A DNA stretch of 64,000 nt from Sepiola atlantica (Eukaryota > Mollusca > Cephalopoda > Sepiida > Sepiolidae): positions 3,859,671-3,923,670 of the forward strand of contig OY744547.1 in assembly GCA_963556195.1 (NCBI GenBank). Direction: 5' to 3'. Position 1 is the stretch's first letter, and every line of letters begins with the position of its first letter. Below the pieces are notes generated by a model. The model had not been told where the DNA came from, did not search any database, and was given only the letters and a program-made list of their open reading frames with translations. Of this stretch, positions 14,801-30,717 are shown in pieces. Position numbers and translations under genes: made by a program.

Positions 14801-17800
14801 CGGTATTGATTTTTCTATCCATATTTTTGTTATTATAAATCAATATGAATTTTCTGTAATATGATTGTATTTGTATGTCATCAATAACATCTATAAAAAC
14901 GGTATTGCCTTTTTTATCCATATTTTTGTTATTATAAATCAATATGAATTTTCTGTAATATGATTGTATTTGTATGTCATTAATAACATCTATAAAAACG
15001 GTATTGCCTTTTTTATCCATATTTTTGTTATTATAAATCAATATGAATTTTCTGTAATATGATTGTATTTGTATGTCATCAATAACATCTATAAAAACAG
15101 TATTACCTTTTTATCCATATTTTTTAAATTATAAATCAATATGAATTTTCTGTAATATGATTGTATTTGTATGTCATCAATAACATCTATAAAAACGGTA
15201 TTGCCTTTTTTATCCATATTTTTTAAATTATAAATCAATATGAATTTTCTGTAATATGATTGTATTTGTATGTCATTAATAACATCTATAAAAACGGTAT
15301 TGATTTTTCTATCCATATTTTTGTTATTATAAATCAATATGAATTTTCTGTAATATGATTGTATTTGTATGTCATCAATAACATCTATAAAAACGGTATT
15401 GCCTTTTTTATCCATATTTTTGTTATTATAAATCAATATGAATTTTCTGTAATATGATTGTATTTGTATGTCATTAATAACATCTATAAAAACGGTATTG
15501 CCTTTTTTATCCATATTTTTGTTATTATAAATCAATATGAATTTTCTGTAATATGATTGTATTTGTATGTCATCAATAACATCTATAAAAACGGTATTGC
15601 CTTTTTATCAATATTTTTTAAATTATAAATCAATATGAATTTTCTGTAATATGATTGTATTTGTATGTCATCAATAACATCTATAAACACAGTGTTGCCT
15701 TTTTTATCCATATTTTTGTTATTATAAATCAATATGAATTTTCTGTAATATGATTGTATTTGTATGTCATCAATAACATCTATAAAAACGGTGTTGCCTT
15801 TTTTATCCATATTTTTGTTATTATAAATCAATATGTATTTTCTGTAATATGATTGTATTTGTATGTCATCAATAACATCTATAAAAACGGTATTGCCTTT
15901 TTATCCATATTTTTTAAATTATAAATCAATATGAATTTTCTGTAATATGATTGTATTTGTATGTCATCAATTACATCTATAAAAACGGTGTTGCCTTTTT
16001 TATCCATATTTTTTTAATTATAAATCAATATGAATTTTCTGTAATATGATTGTATTTGTATGTCATCAATAAAATCTATAAAAACGGTATTGCCTTTTTT
16101 ATCCATATTTTTTTAATTATAAATCAATATGAATTTTCTGTAATATGATTGTATTTGTATGTCATCAATAACATCTATAAAAACGGTGTTGCCTTTTTTA
16201 TCCATATTTTTGTTATTATAAATCAATATGTATTTTCTGTAATATGATTGTATTTGTATGTCATCAATAACATCTATAAAAACGGTATTACCTTTTTTAT
16301 CCATATTTTTGTTATTATAAATCAATATGTATTTTCTGTAATATGATTGTATTTGTATGTCATTAATAACATCTATAAAAACGGTATTACCATTTTTATC
16401 CATATTTTTGTTATTATAAATCAATATGAATTTTCTGTAATATGATTGTATTTGTATGTCATCAATAAAATCTATAAAAACGGTATTGCCTTTTTTATCC
16501 ATATTTTTTTAATTATAAATCAATATGAATTTTCTGTAATATGATTGTATTTGTATGTCATCAATAACATCTATAAAAACGGTGTTGCCTTTTTCATCCA
16601 TATTTTTTTAATTATAAATCAATATGAATTTTCTGTAATATGATTGTATTTGTATGTCATCAATAAAATCTATAAAAACGGTATTGCCTTTTTTATCCAT
16701 ATTTTTGTTATTATAAATCAATATGAATTTTCTGTAATATGATTGTATTTGTATGTCATCAATAACATCTATAAAAACGGTGTTGCCTTTTTTATCCATA
16801 TTTTTGTTATTATAAATCAATATGAATTTTCTGTAATATGATTGTATTTGTATGTCATCAATAACATCTATAAAAACGGTATTACCTTTTTTATCCATAT
16901 TTTTGTTATTATAAATCAATATGAATTTTCTGTAATATGATTGTATTTGTATGTCATCAATAACATCTATAAAAACGGTGTTGCCTTTTTTATCCATATT
17001 TTTGTTATTATAAATCAATATGTATTTTCTGTAATATGATTGTATTTGTATGTCATCAATAACATCTATAAAAACGGTGTTGCCTTTTTCATCCATATTT
17101 TTGTTATTATAAATCAATATGTATTTTCTGTAATATGATTGTATTTGTATGTCATCAATAACATCTATAAAAACGGTATTGCCTTTTTTTATCCATATTT
17201 TTGTTATTATAAATCAATATGAATTTTCTGTAATATGATTGTATTTGTATGTCATTAATAACATCTATAAAAACGGTGTTGCATTTTTTATCCATATTTT
17301 TGTTATTATAAATCAATATGAATTTTCTGTAATATGATTGTATTTGTATGTCATCAATAACATCTATAAAAACGGTATTGCCTTTTTTATCCATATTTTT
17401 GTTATTATAAATCAATATGTATTTTCTGTAATATGATTGTATTTGTATGTCATCAATAACATCTATAAAAACGGTATTGCCTTTTTTATCCATATTTTTG
17501 TTATTATAAATCAATATGAATTTTCTGTAATATGATTGTATTTGTATGTCATCAATAACATCTATAAAAACGGTATTGCCTTTTTTATCCATATTTTTGT
17601 TATTATAAATCAATATATATTTTCTGTAATATGATTGTATTTGTATGTCATCAATAACATCTATAAAAACGGTATTGCCTTTTTTATCCATATTTTTGTT
17701 ATTATAAATCAATATATATTTTCTGTAATATGATTGTATTTGTATGTCATCAATAACATCTATAAAAACGGTATTGCCTTTTTTATCCATATTTTTGTTA

Positions 17801-20800
17801 TTATAAATCAATATGAATTTTCTGTAATATGATTGTATTTGTATGTCATCAATAACATCTATAAAAACGGTATTGCCTTTTTTATCCATATTTTTGTTAT
17901 TATAAATCAATATGTATTTTCTGTAATATGATTGTATTTGTATGTCATTAATAACATCTATAAAAACGGTATTGCCTTTTTTATCCATATTTTTGTTATT
18001 ATAAATCAATATGAATTTTCTGTAATATGATTGTATTTGTATGTCATCAATAACATCTATAAAAACGGTATTGCCTTTTTTATCCATATTTTTGTTATTA
18101 TAAATCAATATATATTTTCTGTAATATGATTGTATTTGTATGTCATTAATAACATCTATAAAAACGGTGTTGCATTTTTTATCCATATTTTTGTTATTAT
18201 AAATCAATATGTATTTTCTGTAATATTATTGTATTTGTATGTCATCAATAACATCTATAAAAACGGTATTGCCTTTTTTATCCATATTTTTGTTATTATA
18301 AATCAATATGAATTTTCTGTAATATGATTGTATTTGTATGTCATCAATAACATCTATAAAAACGGTATTGCCTTTTTTATCCATATTTTTGTTATTATAA
18401 ATCAATATGAATTTTCTGTAATATGATTGTATTTGTATGTCATCAATAACATCTATAAAAACGGTATTGCCTTTTTTATCCATATTTTTGTTATTATAAA
18501 TCAATATGAATTTTCTGTAATATGATTGTATTTGTATGTCATCAATAACATCTATAAAAACGGTATTGCCTTTTTTATCCATATTTTTGTTATTATAAAT
18601 CAATATGAATTTTCTGTAATATGATTGTATTTGTATGTCATCAATAACATCTATAAAAACGGTATTGCCTTTTTTATCCATATTTTTGTTATTATAAATC
18701 AATATGAATTTTCTTGTAATATGATTGTATTTGTATGTCATCAATAACATCTATAAAAACGGTATTGCCTTTTTTATCCATATTTTTGTTATTATAAATC
18801 AATATGAATTTTCTGTAATATGATTGTATTTGTATGTCATCAATAACATCTATAAAAACGGTATTGCCTTTTTTATCCATATTTTTGTTATTATAAATCA
18901 ATATGAATTTTCTGTAATATGATTGTATTTGTATGTCATCAATAACATCTATAAAAACGGTATTGCCTTTTTTATCCATATTTTTGTTATTATAAATCAA
19001 TATGAATTTTCTGTAATATGATTGTATTTGTATGTCATCAATAACATCTATAAAAACGGTATTGCCTTTTTTATCCATATTTTTTAAATTATAAATCAAT
19101 ATGAATTTTCTGTAATATGATTGTATTTGTATGTCATTAATAACATCTATAAAAACGGTATTGCCTTTTTTATCCATATTTTTGTTATTATAAATCAATA
19201 TGAATTTTCTGTAATATGATTGTATTTGTATGTCATCAATAACATCTATAAAAACGGTGTTGCCTTTTTTATCCATATTTTTGTTATTATAAATCAATAT
19301 GAATTTTCTGTAATATGATTGTATTTGTATGTCATCAATAACATCTATAAAAACGGTATTGCCTTTTTTATCCATATTTTTGTTATTATAAATCAATATG
19401 AATTTTCTGTAATATGATTGTATTTGTATGTCATCAATAACATCTATAAAAACGGTGTTGCCTTTTTTATCCATATTTTTTTAATTATAAATCAATATGA
19501 ATTTTCTGTAATATGATTGTATTTGTATGTCATCAATAACATCTATAAAAACGGTATTGCCTTTTTTATCCATATTTTTGTTATTATAAATCAATATGAA
19601 TTTTCTGTAATATGATTGTATTTGTATGTCATCAATAACATCTATAAAAACGGTATTGCCTTTTTTATCCATATTTTTTTAATTATAAATCAATATGAAT
19701 TTTCTGTAATATGATTGTATTTGTATGTCATCAATAACATCTATAAAAACGGTGTTGCCTTTTTTATCCATATTTTTGTTATTATAAATCAATATGAATT
19801 TTCTGTAATATGATTGTATTTGTATGTCATCAATAACATCTATAAAAACGGTGTTGCCTTTTTTATCCATATTTTTGTTATTATAAATCAATATGTATTT
19901 TCTGTAATATGATTGTATTTGTATGTCATCAATAACATCTATAAAAACGGTATTGCCTTTTTATCCATATTTTTTAAATTATAAATCAATATGAATTTTC
20001 TGTAATATGATTGTATTTGTATGTCATCAATAACATCTATAAAAACAGTGTTGCCTTTTTTATCCATATTTTTGTTATTATAAATCAATATGAATTTTCT
20101 GTAATATGATTGTATTTGTATGTCATCAATAACATCTATAAAAACGGTGTTGCCTTTTTTATCCATATTTTTGTTATTATAAATCAATATGTATTTTCTG
20201 TAATATGATTGTATTTGTATGTCATCAATAACATCTATAAAAACGGTGTTGCCTTTTTTATCCATATTTTTTTAATTATAAATCAATATGAATTTTCTGT
20301 AATATGATTGTATTTGTATGTCATCAATAAAATCTATAAAAACGGTATTGCCTTTTTTATCCATATTTTTTTAATTATAAATCAATATGAATTTTCTGTA
20401 ATATGATTGTATTTGTATGTCATCAATAACATCTATAAAAACGGTGTTGCCTTTTTTATCCATATTTTTGTTATTATAAATCAATATGAATTTTCTGTAA
20501 TATGATTGTATTTGTATGTCATCAATAACATCTATAAAAACGGTATTACCTTTTTTATCCATATTTTTGTTATTATAAATCAATATGAATTTTCTGTAAT
20601 ATGATTGTATTTGTATGTCATCAATAACATCTATAAAAACGGTGTTGCCTTTTTTATCCATATTTTTGTTATTATAAATCAATATGAATTTTCTGTAATA
20701 TGATTGTATTTGTATGTCATCAATAACATCTATAAAAACGGTATTACCTTTTTTATCCATATTTTTGTTATTATAAATCAATATGTATTTTCTGTAATAT

Positions 20801-21344
20801 GATTGTATTTGTATGTCATCAATAACATCTATAAAAACGGTATTACCTTTTTTATCCATATTTTTGTTATTATAAATCAATATGAATTTTCTGTAATATG
20901 ATTGTATTTGTATGTCATCAATAACATCTATAAAAACGGTATTGCCCTTTTTATCCATATTTTTGTTATTATAAATCAATATGAATTTTCTGTAATATGA
21001 TTGTATTTGTATGTCATCAATAACATCTATAAAAACGGTATTGCCTTTTTTATCCATATTTTTGTTATTATAAATCAATATGTATTTTCTGTAATATGAT
21101 TGTATTTGTATGTCATCAATAACATCTATAAAAACGGTATTGCCTTTTTATCCATATTTTTGTTATTATAAATCAATATGAATTTTCTGTAATATGATTG
21201 TATTTGTATGTCATCAATAACATCTATAAAAACGGTATTGCCTTTTTTATCCATATTTTTTTTATTATAAATCAATACGAATTTTCTGTAATATGATTGT
21301 ATTTGTATGTCATCAATAACATCTATAAAAACGGTATTGCCTTT

Positions 21345-24300
21345 CTAATCCATATTTTTGTTATTATAAATCAATATGAATTTTCTGTAATATGATTTTA
21401 TTTGTATGTCATCAATAACATCTATAAAAACGGTATTGCCTTTTTTATCCATATTTTTGTTATTATAAATCAATATGAATTTTCTGTAATATGATTGTAT
21501 TTGTATGTCATGAATAACATCTATAAAAACGATATTGCCTTTTTTATCCATATTTTTGTTATTATAAATCAATATGAATTTTCTGTAATATGATTGTATT
21601 TGTATGTCATCAATAACATCTATAAAAACGATATTGCCTTTTTTATCCATATTTTTGTTATTATAAATCAATATGAATTTTCTGTAATATGATTGTATTT
21701 GTATGTCATGAATAACATCTATAAAAACGATATTGCCTTTTTTATCCATATTTTTGTTATTATAAATCAATATGAATTTTCTGTAATATGATTGTATTTG
21801 TATGTCATCAATAACATCTATAAAAACGATATTGCCTTTTTTATCCATATTTTTGTTATTATAAATCAATATGAATTTTCTGTAATATGATTGTATTTGT
21901 ATGTCATTAATAACATCTATAAAAACGGTATTGCCTTTTTTATCCATATTTTTGTTATTATGAATCAGTATGAATTTTCTGTAATATGATTGTATTTGTA
22001 TGTCAGCAATAACATCTATAAAAACGGTATTGCCTTTTTTATCCATATTTTTGTTATTATAAATCAATATGAATTTTCTGTAATATGATTGTATTTGTAT
22101 GTCAGCAATAACATCTATAAAAACGGTATTGCCTTTTATATCCATATTTTTGTTATTATAAATCAATATGAATTTTCTGTAATATGATTGTATTTGTATG
22201 TCATCAATAACATCTATAAAAACGGTATTGCCTTTTTTATCAATATTTTTTGAATTATAAATCAATATGAATTTTCTGTAATATGATTGTATTTGTATGT
22301 CAGCAATAACATCTATAAAAACGGTATTGCCTTTTTTATCCATATTTTTGTTATTATAAATCAATATGAATTTTCTGTAATATGATTGTATTTGTATGTC
22401 AGCAATAACATCTATAAAAACGATATTGCCTTTTTTATCAATATTTTTGTTATTATAAATCAATATGAATTTTCTGTAATATGATTGTATTTGTATGTCA
22501 TCAATAACATCTATAAAAATTGTATTGCCTTTTTTATCCATATTTTTGTTATTATAAATCAATATGTATTTTCTGTAATATGATTGTATTTGTATGTCAT
22601 GAATAACATCTATAAAAACGGTATTGCCTTTTTTATCCATATTTTTGTTATAATAAATCAATATGAATTTTCTGTAATATGATTGTATTTGTATGTCATC
22701 AATAACATCTATAAAAATTGTATTGCCTTTTTTATCCATATTTTTGTTATTATAAATCAATATGAATTTTCTGTAATATGATTGTATTTGTATGTCATCA
22801 ATAACATCTATAAAAACGATATTGCCTTTTTTATCCATATTTTTGTTATTATAAATCAATATGAATTTTCTGTAATATGATTGTATTTGTATGTCATCAA
22901 TAACATCTATAAAAACGGTATTGCCTTTTTTATCCATATTTTTGTTATTATAAATCAATATGAATTTTCTGTAATATGATTGTATTTGTATGTCATCAAA
23001 ACCATCTATAAAAACGGTATTGCCTTTTTTATCCATATTTTTTTAATTATAAATCAATATGAATTTTCTCTAATATGATTGTATTTGTATGTCATCAATA
23101 ACATCTATAAAAACGGTATTGCCTTTTTTATCCATATTTTTGTTATTATTAATCAATATGAATTTTCTGTAATATGATTGTATTTGTATGTCATCAATAA
23201 CATCTATAAAAACGGTATTGCCTTTTTTATCCATATTTTTGTTATTATAAATCAATATGAATTTTCTGTAATATGATTGTATTTGTATGTCATCAATAAC
23301 ATCTATAAAAACGGTATTGCCTTTTTTATCAATATTTTTGTTATTATAAATCAATATGAATTTTCTGTAATATGATTGTATTTGTATGTCATTAATAACA
23401 TCTATAAAAACGGTATTGCCTTTTTTATCCATATTTTTGTTATTATAAATCAATATGTATTTTCTGTAATATGATTGTATTTGTATGTCATCAATAACAT
23501 CTATAAAAACGGTATTGCCTTTTTTATCCATATTTTTGTTATTATAAATAAATATGAATTTTCTGTAATATGATTGTATTTGTATGTCATCAATAACATC
23601 TATAAAAACGGTATTGCCTTTTTTATCCATATTTTTGTTATTATAAATCAATATGTATTTTCTGTAATATGATTGTATTTGTATGTCATTAATAACATCT
23701 ATAAAAACGGTATTGCCTTTTTTATCCATATTTTTGTTATTATAAATCAATATGAATTTTCTGTAATATGATTGTATTTGTATGTCATCAATAACATCTA
23801 TAAAAACGGTATTGTCTTTTTTATCTATATTTTTGTTATTATAAATCAATATGAATTTTCTGTAATATGATTGTATTTGTATGTCATGAATAACATCTAT
23901 AAAAAAGGTATTGCTATTTTTATCCATATTTTTGTTATTATAAATCAATATGAATTTTCTGTAATATGATTGTATTTGTATGTCATTAATAACATCTATA
24001 AAAACGGTATTGCTATTTTTATCCATATTTTTGTTATTATAAATCAATATGAATTTTCTGTAATATGATTGTATTTGTATGTCATTAATAACATCTATAA
24101 AAACGGTATTGCTATTTTTATCCATATTTTTGTTATTATAAATCAATATGAATTTTCTGTAATATGATTGTATTTGTATGTCATTAATAACATCTATAAA
24201 AACGGTATTGCCTTTTTTATCCATATTTTTTAAATTATAAATCAATATGTATTTTCTGTAATATGATTGTATTTGTATGTCATCAATAACATCTATAAAA

Positions 24301-27300
24301 ACGGTATTGCCTTTTTTATCCATATTTTTGTTATTATAAATCAATATGAATTTTCTGTAATATGATTGTATTTGTATGTCATCAATAACATCTATAAATA
24401 CGGTATTGCCTTTTTTATCCATATTTTTGTTATTATAAATCAATATGAATTTTCTGTAATATGATTGTATTTGTATGTCATCAATAACATCTATAAAAAC
24501 GGTATTGCCTTTTTTATCCATATTTTTGTTATTATAAATCAATATGAATTTTCTGTAATATGATTGTATTTGTATGTCATCAATAACATCTATAAAAACG
24601 GTATTGCCTTTTTTATCCATATTTTTGTTATTATAAATCAATATGAATTTTCTGTAATATGATTGTATTTGTATGTCATCAATAACATCTATAAAAACGG
24701 TATTGCCTTTTTTATCCATATTTTTGTTATTATAAATCAATATGAATTTTCTGTAATATGATTGTATTTGTATGTCATCAATAACATCTATAAAAACGAT
24801 ATTGCCTTTTTTATCAATATTTTTTTAATTATAAATCAATATGAATTTTCTGTAATATGATTGTATTTGTATGTCATCAATAACATCTATAAAAATTGTA
24901 TTGCCTTTTTTATCCATATTTTTGTTATTATAAATCAATATGTATTTTCTGTAATATGATTGTATTTGTATGTCATCAATAACATCTATAAAAACGATAT
25001 TGCCTTTTTTATCAATATTTTTGTTATTATAAATCAATATGAATTTTCTGTAATATGATTGTATTTGTATGTCATCAATAACATCTATAAAAACGATATT
25101 GCCTTTTTTATCCATATTTTTGTTATTATAAATCAATATGAATTTTCTGTAATATGATTGTATTTGTATGTCATCAATAACATCTATAAAAACGATATTG
25201 CCTTTTTTATCCATATTTTTGTTATTATAAATCAATATGAATTTTCTGTAATATGATTGTATTTGTATGTCATCAATAACATCTATAAAAATTGTATTGC
25301 CTTTTTTATCCATATGTTTGTTATTATAAATCAATATGTATTTTCTGTAATATGATTGTATTTGTATGTCATCAATAACATCTATAAAAACGATATTGCC
25401 TTTTTTATCCATATTTTTGTTATTATAAATCAATATGAATTTTCTGTAATATGATTGTATTTGTATGTCATCAATAACATCTATAAAAATTGTATTGCCT
25501 TTTTTATCCATATTTTTGTTATTATAAATCAATATGAATTTTCTGTAATATGATTGTATTTGTATGTCATCAATAACATCTATAAAAACGATATTGCCTT
25601 TTTTATCCATATTTTTGTTATTATAAATCAATATGAATTTTCTGTAATATGATTGTATTTGTATGTCATCAATAACATCTATAAAAATTGTATTGCCTTT
25701 TTTATCCATATTTTTGTTATTATAAATCAATATGAATTTTCTGTAATATGATTGTATTTGTATGTCATCAATAACATCTATAAAAATTGTATTGCCTTTT
25801 TTATCCATATTTTTGTTATTATAAATCAATATGTATTTTCTGTAATATGATTGTATTTGTATGTCATTAATAACATCTATAAAAACGGTATTGTTTTTTT
25901 TATCCATATTTTTGTTATTATAAATCAATATGAATTTTCTGTAATATGATTGTATTTGTATGTCATTAATAACATCTATAAAAACGGTATTGTTTTTTTT
26001 ATCCATATTTTGGTTATTATAAATCAATATGAATTTTCTGTAATATGATTGTATTTGTATGTCATCAATAACATCTACAAAAACGGTATTGCCTTTTTTA
26101 TCCATATTTTTGTTATTATAAATCAATATGTATTTTCTGTAATATGATTGTATTTGTATGTCATCAATAACATCTATAAAAACGATATTGCCTTTTTTAT
26201 CCATATTTTTGTTATTATGAATCAATATGTATTTTCTGTAATATGATTGTATTTGTATGTCATCAATAACATCTATAAAAACGGTATTACCTTTTTTATC
26301 CATATTTTTGTTATTATAAATCAATATGAATTTTCTGTAATATGATTGTATTTGTATGTCATCAATAACATCTATAAAAATTGTATTGCCTTTTTTATCC
26401 ATATTTTTGTTATTATAAATCAATATGAATTTTCTGTAATATGATTGTATTTGTATGTCATCAATAACATCTATAAAAACGATATTGCCTTTTTTATCCA
26501 TATTTTTGTTATTATAAATCAATATGAATTTTCTGTAATATGATTGTATTTGTATGTCATCAATAACATCTATAAAAATTGTATTGCCTTTTTTATCCAT
26601 ATTTTTGTTATTATAAATCAATATGAATTTTCTGTAATATGATTGTATTTGTATGTCATCAATAACATCTATAAAAATTGTATTGCCTTTTTTATCCATA
26701 TTTTTGTTATTATAAATCAATATGTATTTTCTGTAATATGATTGTATTTGTATGTCATTAATAACATCTATAAAAACGGTATTGTTTTTTTTATCCATAT
26801 TTTTGTTATTATAAATCAATATGAATTTTCTGTAATATGATTGTATTTGTATGTCATCAATAACATCTATAAAAACGATATTGCCTTTTTTATCCATATT
26901 TTTGTTATTATAAATCAATATGAATTTTCTGTAATATGATTGTATTTGTATGTCATCAATAACATCTATAAAAATTGTATTGCCTTTTTTATCCATATTT
27001 TTGTTATTATAAATCAATATGAATTTTCTGTAATATGATTGTATTTGTATGTCATTAATAACATCTATAAAAACGGTATTGTTTTTTTTATCCATATTTT
27101 TGTTATTATAAATCAATATGAATTTTCTGTAATATGATTGTATTTGTATGTCATTAATAACATCTATAAAAACGGTATTGTTTTTTTTATCCATATTTTG
27201 GTTATTATAAATCAATATGAATTTTCTGTAATATGATTGTATTTGTATGTCATCAATAACATCTACAAAAACGGTATTGCCTTTTTTATCCATATTTTTG

Positions 27301-30300
27301 TTATTATAAATCAATATGTATTTTCTGTAATATGATTGTATTTGTATGTCATCAATAACATCTATAAAAACGATATTGCCTTTTTTATCCATATTTTTGT
27401 TATTATGAATCAATATGTATTTTCTGTAATATGATTGTATTTGTATGTCATCAATAACATCTATAAAAACGGTATTACCTTTTTTATCCATATTTTTGTT
27501 ATTATAAATCAATATGAATTTTCTGTAATATGATTGTATTTGTATGTCATCAATAACATCTATAAAAACGGTATTGCCTTTTTTATCCATATTTTTGTTA
27601 TTATAAATCAATATGAATTTTCTGTAATACGATTGTATTTGTATGTCATCAATAACATCTATAAAAACGGTATTGCCTTTTTTATCCATATTTTTGTTAT
27701 TATAAATCAATATGTATTTTCTGTAATATGATTGTATTTGTATGTCATCAATAACATCTATAAAAACGGTATTGCCTTTTTTATCCTTATTTTTGTTATT
27801 ATAAATCAATATGAATTTTCTGTAATATGATTGTATTTGTATGTCATCAATAACATCTATAAAAATTGTATTGCCTTTTTTATCCATATTTTTGTTATTA
27901 TAAATCAATATGAATTTTCTGTAATATGATTGTATTTGTATGTCATCAATAACATCTATAAAAACGGTATTACCTTTTTTATCCATATTTTTGTTATTAT
28001 AAATCAATATGTATTTTCTGTAATATGATTGTATTTGTATGTCATCAATAACATCTATAAAAACGGTATTGCCTTTTTTATCCATATTTTTGTTATTATA
28101 AATTAATATGAATTTTCTGTAATATGATTGTATTTGTATGTCATCAATAACATCTATAAAAACGATATTGCCTTTTTTATCCATATTTTTGTTATTATAA
28201 ATCAATATGAATTTTCTGTAATATGATTGTATTTGTATGTCATCAATAACATCTATAAAAACGGTATTGCCTTTTTTATCCATATTTTTGTTATTATAAA
28301 TCAATATGAATTTTCTGTAATATGATTGTATTTGTATGTCATCAATAACATCTATAAAAACGGTATTGCCTTTTTTATCCATATTTTTGTTATTATAAAT
28401 CAATATGCATTTTCTGTAATATGATTGTATTTGTATGTCATCAATAACATCTATAAAAACGGTATTGCCTTTTTTATCCATATTTTTGTTATTATAAATC
28501 AATATGAATTTTCTGTAATATGATTGTATTTGTATGTCATCAATAACATCTATAAAAACGGTATTGCCTTTTTTATCCATATTTTTGTTATTATAAATCA
28601 ATATGAATTTTCTGTAATATGATTGTATTTGTATGTCATCAAAACCATCTATAAAAACGGTATTGCCTTTTTTATCCATATTTTTTTAATTATAAATCAA
28701 TATGAATTTTCTCTAATATGATTGTATTTGTATGTCATCAATAACATCTATAAAAACGGTATTGCCTTTTTTATCCATATTTTTGTTATTATTAATCAAT
28801 ATGAATTTTCTGTAATATGATTGTATTTGTATGTCATCAATAACATCTATAAAAACGGTATTGCCTTTTTTATCCATATTTTTGTTATTATAAATCAATA
28901 TGAATTTTCTGTAATATGATTGTATTTGTATGTCATCAATAACATCTATAAAAACGGTATTGCCTTTTTTATCAATATTTTTGTTATTATAAATCAATAT
29001 GAATTTTCTGTAATATGATTGTATTTGTATGTCATTAATAACATCTATAAAAACGGTATTGCCTTTTTTATCCATATTTTTGTTATTATAAATCAATATG
29101 TATTTTCTGTAATATGATTGTATTTGTATGTCATCAATAACATCTATAAAAACGGTATTGCCTTTTTTATCCATATTTTTGTTATTATAAATAAATATGA
29201 ATTTTCTGTAATATGATTGTATTTGTATGTCATCAATAACATCTATAAAAACGGTATTGCCTTTTTTATCCATATTTTTGTTATTATAAATCAATATGTA
29301 TTTTCTGTAATATGATTGTATTTGTATGTCATTAATAACATCTATAAAAACGGTATTGCCTTTTTTATCCATATTTTTGTTATTATAAATCAATATGAAT
29401 TTTCTGTAATATGATTGTATTTGTATGTCATCAATAACATCTATAAAAACGGTATTGTCTTTTTTATCTATATTTTTGTTATTATAAATCAATATGAATT
29501 TTCTGTAATATGATTGTATTTGTATGTCATGAATAACATCTATAAAAACGGTATTGCTATTTTTATCCATATTTTTGTTATTATAAATCAATATGAATTT
29601 TCTGTAATATGATTGTATTTGTATGTCATTAATAACATCTATAAAAACGGTATTGCTATTTTTATCTATATTTTTGTTATTATAAATCAATATGAATTTT
29701 CTGTAATATGATTGTATTTGTATGTCATTAATAACATCTATAAAAACGGTATTGCCTTTTTTATCCATATTTTTGTTATTATAAATCAATATGAATTTTC
29801 TGTAATATGATTGTATTTGTATGTCATGAATAACATCTATAAAAACGGTATTGCTATTTTTATCCATATTTTTGTTATTATAAATCAATATGAATTTTCT
29901 GTAATATGATTGTATTTGTATGTCATTAATAACATCTATAAAAACGGTATTGCTATTTTTATCCATATTTTTGTTATTATAAATCAATATGAATTTTCTG
30001 TAATATGATTGTATTTGTATGTCATTAATAACATCTATAAAAACGGTATTGCCTTTTTTATCCATATTTTTTAAATTATAAATCAATATGTATTTTCTGT
30101 AATATGATTGTATTTGTATGTCATCAATAACATCTATAAAAACGGTATTGCCTTTTTTATCCATATTTTTGTTATTATAAATCAATATGAATTTTCTGTA
30201 ATATGATTGTATTTGTATGTCATCAATAACATCTATAAATACGGTATTGCCTTTTTTATCCATATTTTTGTTATTATAAATCAATATGAATTTTCTGTAA

Positions 30301-30660
30301 TATGATTGTATTTGTATGTCATCAATAACATCTATAAAAACGGTATTGCCTTTTTTATCCATATTTTTGTTATTATAAATCAATATGAATTTTCTGTAAT
30401 ATGATTGTATTTGTATGTCATCAATAACATCTATAAAAACGGTATTGCCTTTTTTATCCATATTTTTGTTATTATAAATCAATATGAATTTTCTGTAATA
30501 TGATTGTATTTGTATGTCATCAATAACATCTATAAAAACGGTATTGCCTTTTTTATCCATATTTTTGTTATTATAAATCAATATGAATTTTCTGTAATAT
30601 GATTGTATTTGTATGTCATCAATAACATCTATAAAAACGGTATTGCCTTTTTTATCAATA
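21345..30660. repeat. Satellite domain with a 57-unit (5643-bp) large duplication
   Basis: A run of rare variants in the same order appears twice. AAAACCATCTATAAA is at 22999 and 28642, TTTTCTCTAATATG at 23067 and 28710, TTATTAATCAATATG at about 23147 and 28790, and AAATAAATATGAAT at about 23546 and 29189. The offset is 5643 bp (57 x 99). Further right the offset grows to 5841 bp (59 x 99; ATAAATACGG at 24394 and 30235), so two units were gained in the second copy or lost from the first. The whole domain is rich in ACGATATTGCC and AAATTGTATTGCC units. Confidence 0.8.
25860..27420. repeat. 12-unit (1188-bp) higher-order duplication nested in the 57-unit one
   Basis: The sequence TATTTTGGTTATTATAAATC at about 26006 recurs at about 27194, and TTATTATGAATCAATATG at about 26212 recurs at about 27400. 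Both offsets are 1188 bp (12 x 99). The neighbouring GGTATTGTTTTTTTTATCC units and ATCTACAAAAACGG units recur in the same order. Confidence 0.78.
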
Positions 30661-30717
30661 TTTTTTTAATTATAAATCAATATGAATTTTCTGTAATATG
30701 ATTGTATTTGTATGTCA

